Assembly: GCA_023284085.1 (NCBI GenBank)
Contig: JAKVHY010000001.1
Span: 368,983 to 432,982, forward strand
From: Shewanella benthica
Lineage (GTDB): Bacteria > Pseudomonadota > Gammaproteobacteria > Enterobacterales > Shewanellaceae
DNA length: 64,000 nt
Reading direction: 5' to 3'
Under the pieces are notes generated by a model, which was not told the DNA's origin, ran no database searches, and saw only the letters and a program-made list of their open reading frames with translations. The position numbers were made by a program, and so were the translations under genes. This document shows positions 1 through 9,752 of the stretch, piece after piece; positions within the stretch are counted from its first letter, which is position 1, and each line of letters starts with the position of its first letter.

Positions 1-560
1 TGCTGAGTGAAACTGCTGGTAAATTTATCCAGTGCTGAGTTCGCCGTCGCCACTGGCTGAGTTTGAGATTTGCTCGATTCACTCTCTGACTCAGCAGAGC
101 TTGCGGTCAAGGCATTGAACTCTTTGCGCAAGCTTTCACGATTGATATCGGCGAAAAAATGTGTCAGCTCAAAGGGTAGATAACGACTCGACTGCATCAG
201 GGCAGCGATAAAAATGGCGCCAGATCTCAGCTGAGTCTGTCCCAGCTCCGTCGTTGACAGTAACCAGGCATCCTGGAGTAACTCCACCAACAGAGGCGAG
301 AATGACGGATAGGTATCTAAGCTCTCGCCCCTTGGCAAGGCCTCCCCGAGTATCGACTTGAGCTCGTCTAGGTTACAGTCGACTTGCTTAAGTATCACCC
401 TCACATCTGACAGGGGATTTTCCAACAGGCTGTACAAGAGATGCGCTAAGGTTATCTCTTCATTTCTTCTGCTGATACAGAAAGAAGCCGCCTCTTCCAT
501 GGCTAATTTGTTGATAGGGTTTAATTTAGTAATGAGCGCACTCAATTCTATACGGATCAT
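1..560 (-). CDS. clpV: ClpV (TssH), T6SS ATPase, N-terminal part only
   Basis: Translating the minus strand from the ATG at 558-560 gives an open frame of 186 codons that leaves the window at base 1. It starts MIRIELSALITKLNP and continues with NKLAMEEAASFCISRRNEEITLAHLL, the Clp N-domain pattern of the AAA+ protein that disassembles contracted T6SS sheaths. After about residue 150 comes a Ser/Glu/Gln-rich linker and then ALDKFTSSFTQ, which resembles the segment leading into the first AAA+ domain. It begins 9 bases after the tssL stop, so it is the next gene of the same operon. Walker motifs would lie outside the window, so the ATPase itself is inferred. Confidence 0.85.
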   Translation of the reverse strand, partial: MIRIELSALITKLNPINKLAMEEAASFCISRRNEEITLAHLLYSLLENPLSDVRVILKQVDCNLDELKSILGEALPRGESLDTYPSFSPLLVELLQDAWLLSTTELGQTQLRSGAIFIAALMQSSRYLPFELTHFFADINRESLRKEFNALTASSAESESESSKSQTQPVATANSALDKFTSSFTQ

Positions 561-569
561 AAAACGTCC

Positions 570-1355
570 TTAATTTAAGATCTGATAAAGTTTGTCCAAC
601 ACGCCGGCAGACTTATTGGCAAGGGACACAGAATAAAAGATAAAGATCACGGTTAGCATGGCAAAAAAGCCTGCAAACACGGTCCAGATGGGCATCTGTC
701 TGCCGATCTGAAAGCGGGTATTGACCACATGTTCGGTGGCGCTGGTCAACAGCTGTGGCTCCTCTTCTCTGAGGTTCCTTAAGGTCTCAAACAGGCGATT
801 AACGATCTTATCGAACTCCTCACGCCCATTTGCCATGACCTTATATCTGCCTTCGAAACCTAGGCTGAAACACAGATAGATAAACTCAAGCAACTCCTGA
901 TAAGTCCCGGGCTCCGTCTCTAAACGCTGTAAGATGCTGAAGACTTTCTCGCCGCCCCAGGTTTCATTATGAAACCGGGTCAAGAGGGAGTGCTGCGCCC
1001 AGACGCTGTCGGCTCCCCAGGCCGTGTTCATCACGGCCTCATCGATAAAGCAGCACAACACGTAACGATACGCCAATATGATGGCGCGATCGTAACCGGA
1101 CTCGGTGAGCTCAGCCTCTATTGCCGAAATGTCATCGACACTATTATCGTAGAGTTGCTGCACATCCTGTAAGTCCGCCAGTTTCCTGACCCTGAGCACC
1201 ATGCCAATCAAAGGAGACGCCGCATCGATCAGTTGATTGATGTTGTCGCCACGCAATTGGAACCAATACTCTTTATCGGCGTCGATATTGCTCACCTCAT
1301 CGAACAGGACATCGTCCAGTTGTTGCTCGGTGAGAGATTGTTTCTGTGGTTTCAT
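570..1355 (-). CDS. tssL: TssL (DotU/IcmH-like), T6SS membrane complex protein
   Basis: 261 residues. A cytoplasmic helical domain of about 220 residues is followed by one hydrophobic segment near residues 223-245 (IWTVFAGFFAMLTVIFIFYSV) and a short tail, the tail-anchored topology of TssL. There is no C-terminal OmpA/peptidoglycan-binding domain, so this is the short form. In the T6SS, TssL joins TssM and TssJ in the envelope complex that docks the baseplate. It lies 4 bases after tssK and 9 bases before clpV, consistent with one operon. The partner TssM is not in the window and is probably beyond the left edge. Confidence 0.93.
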   Translation of the reverse strand: MKPQKQSLTEQQLDDVLFDEVSNIDADKEYWFQLRGDNINQLIDAASPLIGMVLRVRKLADLQDVQQLYDNSVDDISAIEAELTESGYDRAIILAYRYVLCCFIDEAVMNTAWGADSVWAQHSLLTRFHNETWGGEKVFSILQRLETEPGTYQELLEFIYLCFSLGFEGRYKVMANGREEFDKIVNRLFETLRNLREEEPQLLTSATEHVVNTRFQIGRQMPIWTVFAGFFAMLTVIFIFYSVSLANKSAGVLDKLYQILN

Positions 1356-1359
1356 CGCA

Positions 1360-2694
1360 TTAACTCCTTATTGCCCAGAACTGCAACTCAAGCTCTGGGA
1401 AATCACCGGCAACGTGGAAGGCAAAACCACTGGAATGGTTTAGCATCTGCCATGACGGGCTCGAGCGGTCTAACTGAAAATAGGTATAACCTGCGTGATA
1501 CGGCAGTTGCCTAGGTGCAACAGGCAAAGGCGTCAGACCCACACCCGGCAGTTGCAGTGAAATAAGTTCACGAATTTTCTCAACCGAGGCTATCTTGGTC
1601 TGCTGAATAAACAATTTCTTCAGCTCTTCCAATGGGATCTTGGCGCGAACCGCGAGGATGAAATCGGCATCCTTGATGAGTTCAGGATCTTGAACCGGCG
1701 CCACCATCAGGCCGTACTTGCGCTTATGTAGTTGCAGAGACACGGCTTTTGGCTCGAGCACGATACTCAACGACTGACGCAACATGGACATCAGCAGTGA
1801 GAAAGACTGTACTGGCATATCATGATCATAGGGGCTGAATGTGGGGGCTAAGCGGCTGTCGTCGGTGAATGAAAATAATTCACCACAAATACTAACCAAC
1901 TGCTGATAAAGTTGCTCCGGATGCAGGCTTTTTAGTTGAGAAATATGTTGCAGAATTGGCTGCATACGGTTCAGTGACTGGAGTAGCATAAAATCAGACA
2001 CATCCGCCACACCACCTTGACTCGGGGATCCGATGCGTTGAGCGATATTCTTTGCCCGCTCTCGCATCAAGCCCGCCATCTCACCGATGAAACGGTGCAA
2101 AAATGGCACCCCGACAACATTAAGGTTACAGGGAATGAAATGGGGATCGAGTACCACGCTGCCATCGGGGCGTTTTTCCAATATCTTGGCGATGGCCACC
2201 GAACTATAAGCACTGCGATCTTCCTTCTCCAGCATCAGGCGCATATGCAGCGGGCTCACCTCTATGGTGGAGAAGTCCCCCTGAAGACTGTGAAGATCCC
2301 GCACTTCATGACGGCGCATCACATAACGGGAATTACCGGACTCTGAGGTCTCGGCTACCTCGGTTATCGAATCGCTGCGAAGAGATAAGGCCAGATAAAC
2401 AATCTGGTTGGCCAGAGATCCATCCACGACCTCCAGGGCATTGGGCAACAGATCTTCCTGAGGCATATTGAACACAGTGCCATCGGGCATCACTCCCTTG
2501 GCTCTTTGTATGGCGATACGACCGAAACTCAGGTACTCGGGATTCAATTCCAGTTCAGATATTCCGTAGAGGTATCCGTTTACCGAAGACAACCTCACAT
2601 CGGTTACGTACTCAAAATATCTTTGCTGCTGCTGAAAATGTTGTGGCTTGATGAATAGACCTTCGGCCCAAATTACTCTATTTCTTGACGACAT
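1360..2694 (-). CDS. tssK: TssK, T6SS baseplate adaptor
   Basis: 444 residues, normal for TssK. The N-terminus MSSRNRVIWAEGLFIKPQHFQQQ matches the highly conserved start of this family (V.W.EG.F..PQHFQQ). TssK forms trimers that connect the baseplate (TssE/F/G) to the TssJLM membrane complex; its N-terminal part resembles phage receptor-binding shoulder domains and its C-terminus binds TssL. It sits between tssJ and tssL with gaps of 2 and 4 bases, the usual arrangement. No missing segments are seen. Confidence 0.95.
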   Translation of the reverse strand: MSSRNRVIWAEGLFIKPQHFQQQQRYFEYVTDVRLSSVNGYLYGISELELNPEYLSFGRIAIQRAKGVMPDGTVFNMPQEDLLPNALEVVDGSLANQIVYLALSLRSDSITEVAETSESGNSRYVMRRHEVRDLHSLQGDFSTIEVSPLHMRLMLEKEDRSAYSSVAIAKILEKRPDGSVVLDPHFIPCNLNVVGVPFLHRFIGEMAGLMRERAKNIAQRIGSPSQGGVADVSDFMLLQSLNRMQPILQHISQLKSLHPEQLYQQLVSICGELFSFTDDSRLAPTFSPYDHDMPVQSFSLLMSMLRQSLSIVLEPKAVSLQLHKRKYGLMVAPVQDPELIKDADFILAVRAKIPLEELKKLFIQQTKIASVEKIRELISLQLPGVGLTPLPVAPRQLPYHAGYTYFQLDRSSPSWQMLNHSSGFAFHVAGDFPELELQFWAIRS

Positions 2695-2696
2695 GT

Positions 2697-3176
2697 TTAT
2701 TCCACTTTATCCAGTATGACTTCCTGTTCTTTAAGCAAGATCAGTAGATGGTACTCACGGCCAATTGATTTAATTTTGATGACTTTCTTCCATTGGGACA
2801 CTTCAGGATCGCCGTATTGGGCCATCACACCGATATAACGTGTGTCTTCATCGATAGCTTTTGGCTCGATAAACTTGAACTGCCCCGGAAGCATGGTGTA
2901 ATCGCTGTGATCGACATAGTTGGTACCCAGCGCATCTTCATGATCTTCGATCAACGAATCATAGTCGGCAGCAAGCAGCTTGGAATCATCCTCGAGCTCG
3001 AATACCTGAAAGGCTAACGGCGACGGTTTACCGTCCAGGTTTGGGTTGACTTCGTCCAGAGCGAGTATGCTATAGGTCAGTATGGTCGGCAGGTCTTTAG
3101 GTTTGGAGCTACTACATGCAAACAACTGACTCAAGACGATAAGCATGAGACCCAAGCGCAGGCGATTCATCAACAA
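2697..3176 (-). CDS. tssJ: TssJ, T6SS outer-membrane lipoprotein
   Basis: 159 residues with a lipoprotein signal: basic start, hydrophobic core, then lipobox LFAC with the acylated Cys at about residue 21 followed by SSSKP. The rest is short and beta-rich, the transthyretin-like fold expected for TssJ, which anchors TssM at the outer membrane. Serine after the lipid Cys is compatible with Lol export to the outer membrane. Its start overlaps the end of the upstream FHA gene by 7 bases, which suggests translational coupling. The identity rests on the lipobox, size and position next to tssK. Confidence 0.9.
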   Translation of the reverse strand: MLMNRLRLGLMLIVLSQLFACSSSKPKDLPTILTYSILALDEVNPNLDGKPSPLAFQVFELEDDSKLLAADYDSLIEDHEDALGTNYVDHSDYTMLPGQFKFIEPKAIDEDTRYIGVMAQYGDPEVSQWKKVIKIKSIGREYHLLILLKEQEVILDKVE

Positions 3177-4519
3177 TCCCTTTGAAGTTCACGCAGCTTG
3201 CGATCGTAAGCCTGCTCGAAGACTTCCCAGAACAGTTTCTCGAAGCCTTTTTGACGATTAGAGGTCAGTTCGGCATAGTACTTTTCATACATAGACCAGG
3301 CCCACTTATCGCCAGTCTCAAGGTTGGCATCGCTGCTCTTGCGGTATTGATTGAAACGCTTAAGCAACTTCTCCGGAGAGAAAGCCATCAAGATGTAATC
3401 CAGCGCCTCGGATATTGCCGTCTGCACCGCTTGGTTATGCTGCTCAACCGACTGTAAACTCTCGGTAATTGCCGATGCCGAAGAGAGATGTACCGGGCTT
3501 CTGTCATCATCAAACAGGGTCTTTACTGTGTCTTCATAATTCAGACCCAGTCTCAGAGGATTATCCTCGATAGGCTGCAAATTCTTGTTCATCAGCTGAT
3601 AGCGACCCTGGCTGGCCGTGTAATGCAGTGACAAGATGCCGGAAATGGCGGCTTTAAGTGACGCCCCAAGATCCACCGAGATGGCCTGCATCTGCTCGCT
3701 GTCGAGCACATCACCAAGCTGTACGCCCAGACCACGAAACAGAGGTCCGGCGGTGAGGTGATTACCCACAGGGTGAATCGATGGCACTGAATTCTTGTCA
3801 AAATCCGTATGTAATTCAGATTCCAATAAATCTAACGTTTTTTCGTCCATGGTAAAATTATCCAAATAAGTATGCTTCTTCAATGCGATAGCCGAGTCTT
3901 GTGTGTACTCGGAATCTGCCTGCATGGTTAATTCTTTATCTGAGCCGAGGAGCTGACTGTCTATCAGACTCATCTCTGTTTCCTGCTCCGGGTCTAATGA
4001 GGTAAAGCTCAGTACTTTATTTCTCCCCTGCTGCTCCAATGCATCCAAAGCTTGCATGGGATCGTCGATGGCGGCGAGCTTCACCTCGGCAACCGAGCCC
4101 GCCGACAAAGCCGACGTCTGGGTGAGATCCGATAAGGCTTGCTCATCAAACATCTCAGATAACTGTTTGGTCATTGCCGATGAACGCTCGTTCTCGCTCC
4201 CAAGAGATATTCTGACCTTGTAGGGACCGATGGAGATTTCATCATTTTCATTCAGGCTAGCCATGCGATTCAGGCCTATTGGCATAGACGATTGATTGAC
4301 GAAAACTTCACCACACAAATCTTCTACACAAAATTGTTCATCCAGCCATAGAATGCGACATTGCTGCGCCTTAACTTCATTTAAGCGATGCTTTAATTGC
4401 CAATCCGCACCCGGATCGCTTCCTATGACTCCGCCTTGCTTGGTAAAACGAATGTAGGGGAGAAGTCCCGCATCAAGCATCTGAGAATTAACAATATTTA
4501 ATGAAATTACTTTATCCAC
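3170..4519 (-). CDS. tagH: FHA-domain T6SS accessory protein (TagH/ImpI-like)
   Basis: 449 residues. Residues about 25-105 look like a forkhead-associated domain: GGVIGSDPGADW for the first binding loops, then VNQSSMPIG and a final strand ISIGPYKVRI. A poorly conserved acidic linker follows, and the C-terminal 200 residues match the layout of the type VI FHA family C-terminal domain, including the segment HPVGNHLTAGPLFRGLGV. FHA domains bind phosphothreonine, and such proteins regulate T6SS assembly in species with Ser/Thr kinases. No kinase (PpkA) or phosphatase gene is visible here. It lies 11 bases after tssG and overlaps tssJ. Confidence 0.85.
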   Translation of the reverse strand: MDKVISLNIVNSQMLDAGLLPYIRFTKQGGVIGSDPGADWQLKHRLNEVKAQQCRILWLDEQFCVEDLCGEVFVNQSSMPIGLNRMASLNENDEISIGPYKVRISLGSENERSSAMTKQLSEMFDEQALSDLTQTSALSAGSVAEVKLAAIDDPMQALDALEQQGRNKVLSFTSLDPEQETEMSLIDSQLLGSDKELTMQADSEYTQDSAIALKKHTYLDNFTMDEKTLDLLESELHTDFDKNSVPSIHPVGNHLTAGPLFRGLGVQLGDVLDSEQMQAISVDLGASLKAAISGILSLHYTASQGRYQLMNKNLQPIEDNPLRLGLNYEDTVKTLFDDDRSPVHLSSASAITESLQSVEQHNQAVQTAISEALDYILMAFSPEKLLKRFNQYRKSSDANLETGDKWAWSMYEKYYAELTSNRQKGFEKLFWEVFEQAYDRKLRELQRDC

Positions 4520-4530
4520 TTCGACACTCC

Positions 4531-5538
4531 TTACTGCCTAATTTGTATCAATACTTGCTGATTTTCAATCTCAGCCTGTCCCAGAAATGATGACCAGCCG
4601 AGTTGCCCCCCCTTGCCCTCTCCGAGCCTTAACAGCGGGACCTCATTAGTCTTGAGTGTCAGCTCAAAATCGAATGCCATCTGCTCTCTGAGTATCACTT
4701 CCATCACCTTACACAGGGCCTTGTACTCCTTACCCGAAGGTAGAAAATCCTTAAATCGCTCGAGCGATAAGTTCTTGATGCACAAAACGAACTTGCCGGT
4801 AATATCGCCGACTCTCGACCCCAGCATGGTGTCCTGACCTAAGGACACATTGCGCTGACCTAAGATGCAACGCTGGGAATCCGGGATCTGTACATGACGA
4901 AACTCCCACTGCCTGATCGACACATCTTCGAGTTCGAAACAATGTGCTACGATACCGGCGACGGTCTGCGGTGAGCGACTGCGTCCGGCCAAGGTGCCGG
5001 CATAGGCCAGCATCTTGCACCAGTTGATTGGCGTATCGCCGCGAATGTCCTCATTGGCCAGCCCCACCAGGGCAAACACCTGTGAGGAAAACTTATCCAC
5101 GGCATCATCTTGAAAACGTATGTAGTAGCGATACTTACGCCAGGATCTATAAAATAAGGCAATTAAACGGTTATTAAAAAAATCCAGGAAATCACGCTTG
5201 ATATTGGTCTCATCAAAAATCAGTTGCTCCAGCATATAGCTGGGCAGCGGTGACTGAGCGCCGTTTAAGCCAAGAAACGTCGTCTCTAACTGGACCCTGT
5301 TCCCCGGATGTCTGTGCATTGCCGTCACATCACTCGGTGCAAAGCCCAAACTTGGGTTTGCGGTAAAAAAGAGCTTCCCCAGGCTCTCCCAAGATTGATC
5401 TTCGGGATCGTTGTCCTCTAATTGATGCAGCAATTCAACCAGCTGAAAAAAATTATACGACCTTACATTCTTTACTTGCTTGTGCCCTTCACTCTCATCT
5501 GCTAGATCAGAGGTTGCTGGCCAATCTGAATATCCCAT
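4531..5538 (-). CDS. tssG: TssG, T6SS baseplate wedge protein
   Basis: 335 residues, matching TssG (VasB/ImpH). Family features include the early FFQLVELLHQLE helix, the segment LGFAPSDV and the FLGLNGAQSPLPSYMLEQL stretch, which is characteristic of TssG. It forms the baseplate wedge together with TssF and TssE. The start overlaps tssF by 37 bases. The called ATG at 5536-5538 is the first in frame; a later start cannot be excluded, but the conserved part begins around residue 25. Confidence 0.93.
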   Translation of the reverse strand: MGYSDWPATSDLADESEGHKQVKNVRSYNFFQLVELLHQLEDNDPEDQSWESLGKLFFTANPSLGFAPSDVTAMHRHPGNRVQLETTFLGLNGAQSPLPSYMLEQLIFDETNIKRDFLDFFNNRLIALFYRSWRKYRYYIRFQDDAVDKFSSQVFALVGLANEDIRGDTPINWCKMLAYAGTLAGRSRSPQTVAGIVAHCFELEDVSIRQWEFRHVQIPDSQRCILGQRNVSLGQDTMLGSRVGDITGKFVLCIKNLSLERFKDFLPSGKEYKALCKVMEVILREQMAFDFELTLKTNEVPLLRLGEGKGGQLGWSSFLGQAEIENQQVLIQIRQ

Positions 5539-7268
5539 GTGTATTTTTCCTGATTGGCTGCATTGATCACAATCAACTCATGAAATGAATTGATGCTGGC
5601 GTAGAGGGCGAAGAATCGGCTTAACACAGTGCCGAACAGATAGAGATCTCCCTCGGAGCCGAAGCAGGTTTGATCTAATACAATTTCTGACAGCAGGCCA
5701 CGCACAGGCAGTCCCCGCAAAATTCGTTCGGTAGGCCTGGATTCGATGCTGACAATGCCATCGAGACGCTTCTGAGTCACTCGCTCAGCTTGGCGGTCGA
5801 TTAATGCCTTGAAGTCATAGGCGCGGATGATCGAGCACAGGGCATCTTTCGATAGCAGAGACAAATAGTTAAGGGATAAGTTTGAGATAAGGGTCCACAG
5901 CATACTGCCATCGAGCACGGGTCTCAGTGATGCATTGGGCTCGGTAATGTTCTTAAAAGTGGCAAAATTGGGTGAGCTGTCGGTGGCGACACAGATATCC
6001 CCCTTGCCCAATTGCATCGGAAGTTGACGGTTGGTGCATGTTAGCGATAACGACACGGCTTCGTTACCATCAAAACTTAAGGTTTCATCTCCCCTGACGA
6101 AGGAGAGAAAATGGTCGAAACCATCTTCACGAATACTCTCCTTGACCCTGAGGCGATAGTAGAGTGCCACGCGATTTCTAACCCGCTCCACTTCGTGTTG
6201 GAAGCTCTCGAACGGGCTATAAATCCGCTCTTCGCCGCGCATTCTACCTGAATCTGAATCCAGCCAGCCCTGTACCTTGTCGACACTGAATATTTCGAAG
6301 TTCTGGGGCGAACGGCTGGACGGAAATATGGGATACTCGATCTTCTTGCCGGTGAGGTCGATAGGATCGGCATCATGTTTAAACAGGTTCATCACGGGCA
6401 CACAATAGAGCTGAAACGTCTCTTGCTTAATAAACACGTCCGCGGGTAAGGTGCGGGAGAAGGTTAATTTAAGTGAAAAATTGCCAGTGAGGCCGCTTGG
6501 TAAACATTTATGGATCTTACAGATGTCGAAGAACATGAAGGCATCGGGGAACGCTAGGTATTCCTGTAAAATTCGGTAGCCTTCATAGACATTCTTCGGA
6601 TAAGGCAAGATACCGTCACCACTGTCGAAACCGACACTCTTGAAACAGCTTTTAGGCAGAGAGTACTGCTTATCTCCGACACAGATAGCCATTCCTTCGA
6701 GATAATGATTCAACCAGAGGTAGAGCATCTGCGCACTGTAATGTTGTCCACCGAGATAGAAACGAAGATCTTCGAGTCCTATCTCATTTAAGGGCAGATC
6801 GCTCAAATTGGTGAAATGGATATCTATGATGGACGCTTCTCGCGAATGAAAGTCCTCTACCTTATCCACCAGCAGAGGATAGACATGGACATCGCGGCAG
6901 GTGGAAAAGTGACACACTTGCCCAGACACAGGTCTGCTGTCCAACATGCAGCCCTTCTCTATCCCTTGTCTATGACTGATGCCACGTTCTAATGGTGAGA
7001 AACTGACGATACTGGTGCTGGGCACCGGTCGCAGGTAATTAGGCCATAGCATGTTAATCATAGAGTGAGTGAGTTCGGGAAACTCATCTTCTATTTTTTC
7101 CCTTAACCTGCCAGTCAAAAATGCAAATCCTTCGAGCAGACGCTCTATATCCGGATCGGTATTTTTACCGTGCAGGTAGCGTGCAAGATGAGGGTGAAGA
7201 TCGGAAAATTGCTTTCCCTGCTCCCTCAGAAACGCTAATTCATCCCTGAAATACTTGTCTTGAGACAC
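5502..7268 (-). CDS. tssF: TssF, T6SS baseplate wedge protein
   Basis: 588 residues, usual length for TssF (VasA/ImpG). The opening (YFRDELAFLREQGKQFSDLHP) and the segment DPDIERLLEGFAFLTGRLREKIEDEFPELTHSMI are family hallmarks. The C-terminal stretch FGSEGDLYLFGTVLSRFFALYASINSF is also typical. Two TssF and one TssG form the core of each baseplate wedge. It follows tssE by 1 base and runs into tssG with an overlap, so the three baseplate genes appear co-translated. Confidence 0.95.
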   Translation of the reverse strand: MSQDKYFRDELAFLREQGKQFSDLHPHLARYLHGKNTDPDIERLLEGFAFLTGRLREKIEDEFPELTHSMINMLWPNYLRPVPSTSIVSFSPLERGISHRQGIEKGCMLDSRPVSGQVCHFSTCRDVHVYPLLVDKVEDFHSREASIIDIHFTNLSDLPLNEIGLEDLRFYLGGQHYSAQMLYLWLNHYLEGMAICVGDKQYSLPKSCFKSVGFDSGDGILPYPKNVYEGYRILQEYLAFPDAFMFFDICKIHKCLPSGLTGNFSLKLTFSRTLPADVFIKQETFQLYCVPVMNLFKHDADPIDLTGKKIEYPIFPSSRSPQNFEIFSVDKVQGWLDSDSGRMRGEERIYSPFESFQHEVERVRNRVALYYRLRVKESIREDGFDHFLSFVRGDETLSFDGNEAVSLSLTCTNRQLPMQLGKGDICVATDSSPNFATFKNITEPNASLRPVLDGSMLWTLISNLSLNYLSLLSKDALCSIIRAYDFKALIDRQAERVTQKRLDGIVSIESRPTERILRGLPVRGLLSEIVLDQTCFGSEGDLYLFGTVLSRFFALYASINSFHELIVINAANQEKYTWDIQIGQQPLI

Positions 7269-7269
7269 T

Positions 7270-7695
7270 CTAGCTCACCCTATAGGTTCGATTGCTGTCG
7301 AGAACGAGATCGATCTCGACCTTTTCCTTTATCGATTTAACACTGATCTTGCCGTGAATATGAAATCGTAGGCTAAAAGGACAGGTATCATCGTGTAATA
7401 CTCGAATATCCAGCTGAGTTAGCCTAGGTTCGAAACGTTCGATACAGGCCTTGATGCCGGCTTTGATTCTGACTCCCAAATCGAAACTACCTGAATTTGC
7501 GTCGTTGAAATCGAACAAACCAAGTTCAGGACAACTTTGGGATTCTCCGACCCGGGTATTAAGCAGGCCGGAGATATTACGTTTTATCGAAGCAATGACA
7601 TGTTCAATAGACTCTACCCCGGTCGAGGGCAGATCTGTGTCGCTACCTAATCGCTCGAAGAAGCTGACACAGTAGGTTCTGTCATTGGTGTACAA
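7270..7695 (-). CDS. tssE: TssE, gp25-like T6SS baseplate protein
   Basis: 141 residues with a gpW/gp25 lysozyme-like fold pattern: HVIASIKRNISGLLNTRVGESQSCPELGLFDFND, then IKACIERFEPRL and a beta-rich end. TssE is the counterpart of phage T4 gp25 and sits where the sheath meets the baseplate. The EPR-type signature of the family appears as FEPRLT (about residues 93-98), so the residues needed for sheath assembly seem present. It lies 4 bases downstream of tssC and 1 base upstream of tssF. Confidence 0.93.
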   Translation of the reverse strand: MYTNDRTYCVSFFERLGSDTDLPSTGVESIEHVIASIKRNISGLLNTRVGESQSCPELGLFDFNDANSGSFDLGVRIKAGIKACIERFEPRLTQLDIRVLHDDTCPFSLRFHIHGKISVKSIKEKVEIDLVLDSNRTYRVS

Positions 7696-7699
7696 ATCA

Positions 7700-9175
7700 C
7701 TACTCCTGGTCTAAACGACCCACCAAGGAAAGCTCAAAGTTAGCACCCATGTATTTGAAATGCGGACGAACCGACATGGTGACCTGATACCAACCCGGCT
7801 CACCTTGTACATCCATGACTTCGATCTTAGCGGCGCGCAGCGGACGTCGACTTCTGACTTCTGCTGGTGGATTTTCCTGATCGGCAACAAACTGTTTCAA
7901 CCAGGTATTCAGTTCACGCTCAAGATCTTGACGTTCTTTCCATGAACCTATCTGTTCCCTTTGTAGCACCTTGATATAATGCGCTAAACGGTTGATGATC
8001 ATCATGTAAGGGATCTGAGTACCTAGCTTATAGTTAGTTTCGGCTTCCTTACCTTCCTTGGTATTGGGGAATACTTTCGGCTTCTGAATTGAGTTTGCCG
8101 AGAAGAAAGCGGCATTGTCACTGCCTTTACGCATGGTTAAGCTGATAAAACCTTCATCGGCTAATTCGAACTCTTTACGGTCTGTGATCAAGACTTCCGT
8201 TGGAATTTTTGCCTGCAAGGACCCCATAGACTCGAACACATGCACAGGCAAGTCCTCGACGGCGCCGCCACTTTGCGGACCTATGATGTTCGGACACCAG
8301 CGATATTTAGCGAAGCTCTCAGTCAGACGTGTGGCCAATGCAAAGGCCGTGTTACCCCAAAGGTAATCTTCATGACTTTCGCTGACATTCTCACGGTAAT
8401 TAAACGAGCCGATAGGATTATCGATAGGATCATATGGCACACGCAGCAAGAAGCGAGGCGCCGTTAATCCCAGATACCTGGCATCTTCAGATTCTCTCAA
8501 TGAACGCCATTTAGTGTATTTAGGGCTCTCGAAAGTAGACTTAAGATCTTTTAGGTTAGGCAATTCTTCGAATGAATCTATACCGAAGAACTCAGGTGCA
8601 ACCGAAGAGAGAAACGGTGCATGTGCCATGGCACCAATCGCCCCAACATATTGCAGCAACTTCATGTCTTGTGATGAAGGCGTAAAGGCGTAGTTACCTA
8701 CGATGGCCGCGATGGGCTCGCCACCAAATTGACCATATCCCGATGAATACACGTGTTTATAGAGACCAGACTGCACAGTTTCCGGTGCAAACTCAAAATC
8801 ATCCAGTAACTCATCCTTAGTCACGTGCAGGAGTTCAAGCTTGATGTTTTCTCTGAAATCGGTTCTATCGATCAACAGCTTAAGATTTCTCCATGAAGAC
8901 TCCATCTGCTGTACAGTCTCATTATGAAGCACTGCGTCCATCTGACTGCTGATCTTCTTATCCAACTCGACTAACATCTTATCGACAAGAGCTTTATTAA
9001 CCGGCTCACTGCTATCACGACTGGCAATCACATTGCTGATGAATGCTGCCACGCCTTTCTTTGCAATATCATAGCCTTCATCGACGGGGGTGATCTTAGT
9101 TTGAGCTAATACTTCATCCAGTAAATTAGCACCGAGAGCCGGGTTGCTTTCAACCGCTTTATCCATAGATTCCAT
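7700..9175 (-). CDS. tssC: TssC (VipB), large T6SS sheath subunit
   Basis: 491 residues, normal for TssC. Recognisable stretches are ESSWRNLKLLIDRTDFRENIKLELLHVTKDEL, the loop YGQFGGEPIAAIVGNYAF, FLLRVPYD and the C-terminal PGWYQVTMSVRPHFKYMGANFELSLVGRLD, which is strongly conserved. TssB and TssC polymerise into the contractile sheath around the Hcp tube. It is separated from tssB by 88 bases, the longest gap in the cluster, which may hold a processing or translation-control element; no clear hairpin was seen. Confidence 0.97.
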   Translation of the reverse strand: MESMDKAVESNPALGANLLDEVLAQTKITPVDEGYDIAKKGVAAFISNVIASRDSSEPVNKALVDKMLVELDKKISSQMDAVLHNETVQQMESSWRNLKLLIDRTDFRENIKLELLHVTKDELLDDFEFAPETVQSGLYKHVYSSGYGQFGGEPIAAIVGNYAFTPSSQDMKLLQYVGAIGAMAHAPFLSSVAPEFFGIDSFEELPNLKDLKSTFESPKYTKWRSLRESEDARYLGLTAPRFLLRVPYDPIDNPIGSFNYRENVSESHEDYLWGNTAFALATRLTESFAKYRWCPNIIGPQSGGAVEDLPVHVFESMGSLQAKIPTEVLITDRKEFELADEGFISLTMRKGSDNAAFFSANSIQKPKVFPNTKEGKEAETNYKLGTQIPYMMIINRLAHYIKVLQREQIGSWKERQDLERELNTWLKQFVADQENPPAEVRSRRPLRAAKIEVMDVQGEPGWYQVTMSVRPHFKYMGANFELSLVGRLDQE

Positions 9176-9263
9176 GAATTTTATTCCTTAAATGGATCGT
9201 CGAATGACGAGATCTATTAATCCCTTCATTCGTATAAAATCTGAGTAAATAATACTGCTTGTA

Positions 9264-9752
9264 TTAACTGTCTAGATTTTGAAGTTCGGCCAATAATTGC
9301 TCCCGAGAATCTTTGGTCTCAATGAGCTCTTGCAGCTTAGTTCTAAATGAAGGGATATTACCCAGAGGCCCTTTGAGGGCGACTAAGGCCTCTCTCAATT
9401 CGATAAGCTTTTTAATTTCCGGAATTTGTTCCGCAATAGAATCGGGAGAAAAATCTTTTAAAGAAGTGAAGTTTAATTCGATATCCAACTCATCAGCTTC
9501 GTTATCTGTCAATTTATTGGCAACTGTAGCTTTAATTGACAGCTCACTTTCTTTCATGACAGATTCGAAATTAGTTTTGTTGATTGAAACGGATTGTCTT
9601 TCTTCGAGTTGGGTGTCTTCGGGGTGTCCTTTAAAATCACCGATGATTAACATCTTCAGCGGAAGTTCCATTTCTGCCTGTTGATCGCCCGTTGCAGGGA
9701 CATACTTGATATTGATACGCTCTTTAGGCGCAACTGTGCCATCTGTTGCCAT
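9264..9752 (-). CDS. tssB: TssB (VipA), small T6SS sheath subunit
   Basis: 162 residues. The N-terminal region contains RINIKYVPATGDQQAEMELPLKMLIIGDF, the conserved start of VipA/TssB, and the C-terminus is a charged helix (LVALKGPLGNIPSFRTKLQELI) like the part that interacts with ClpV in other systems. It is the first gene of the minus-strand T6SS operon seen here, so the promoter should lie in the gap above 9752. The start ATG at 9750-9752 is preceded on its strand by GGAG within the usual distance. Confidence 0.96.
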   Translation of the reverse strand: MATDGTVAPKERINIKYVPATGDQQAEMELPLKMLIIGDFKGHPEDTQLEERQSVSINKTNFESVMKESELSIKATVANKLTDNEADELDIELNFTSLKDFSPDSIAEQIPEIKKLIELREALVALKGPLGNIPSFRTKLQELIETKDSREQLLAELQNLDS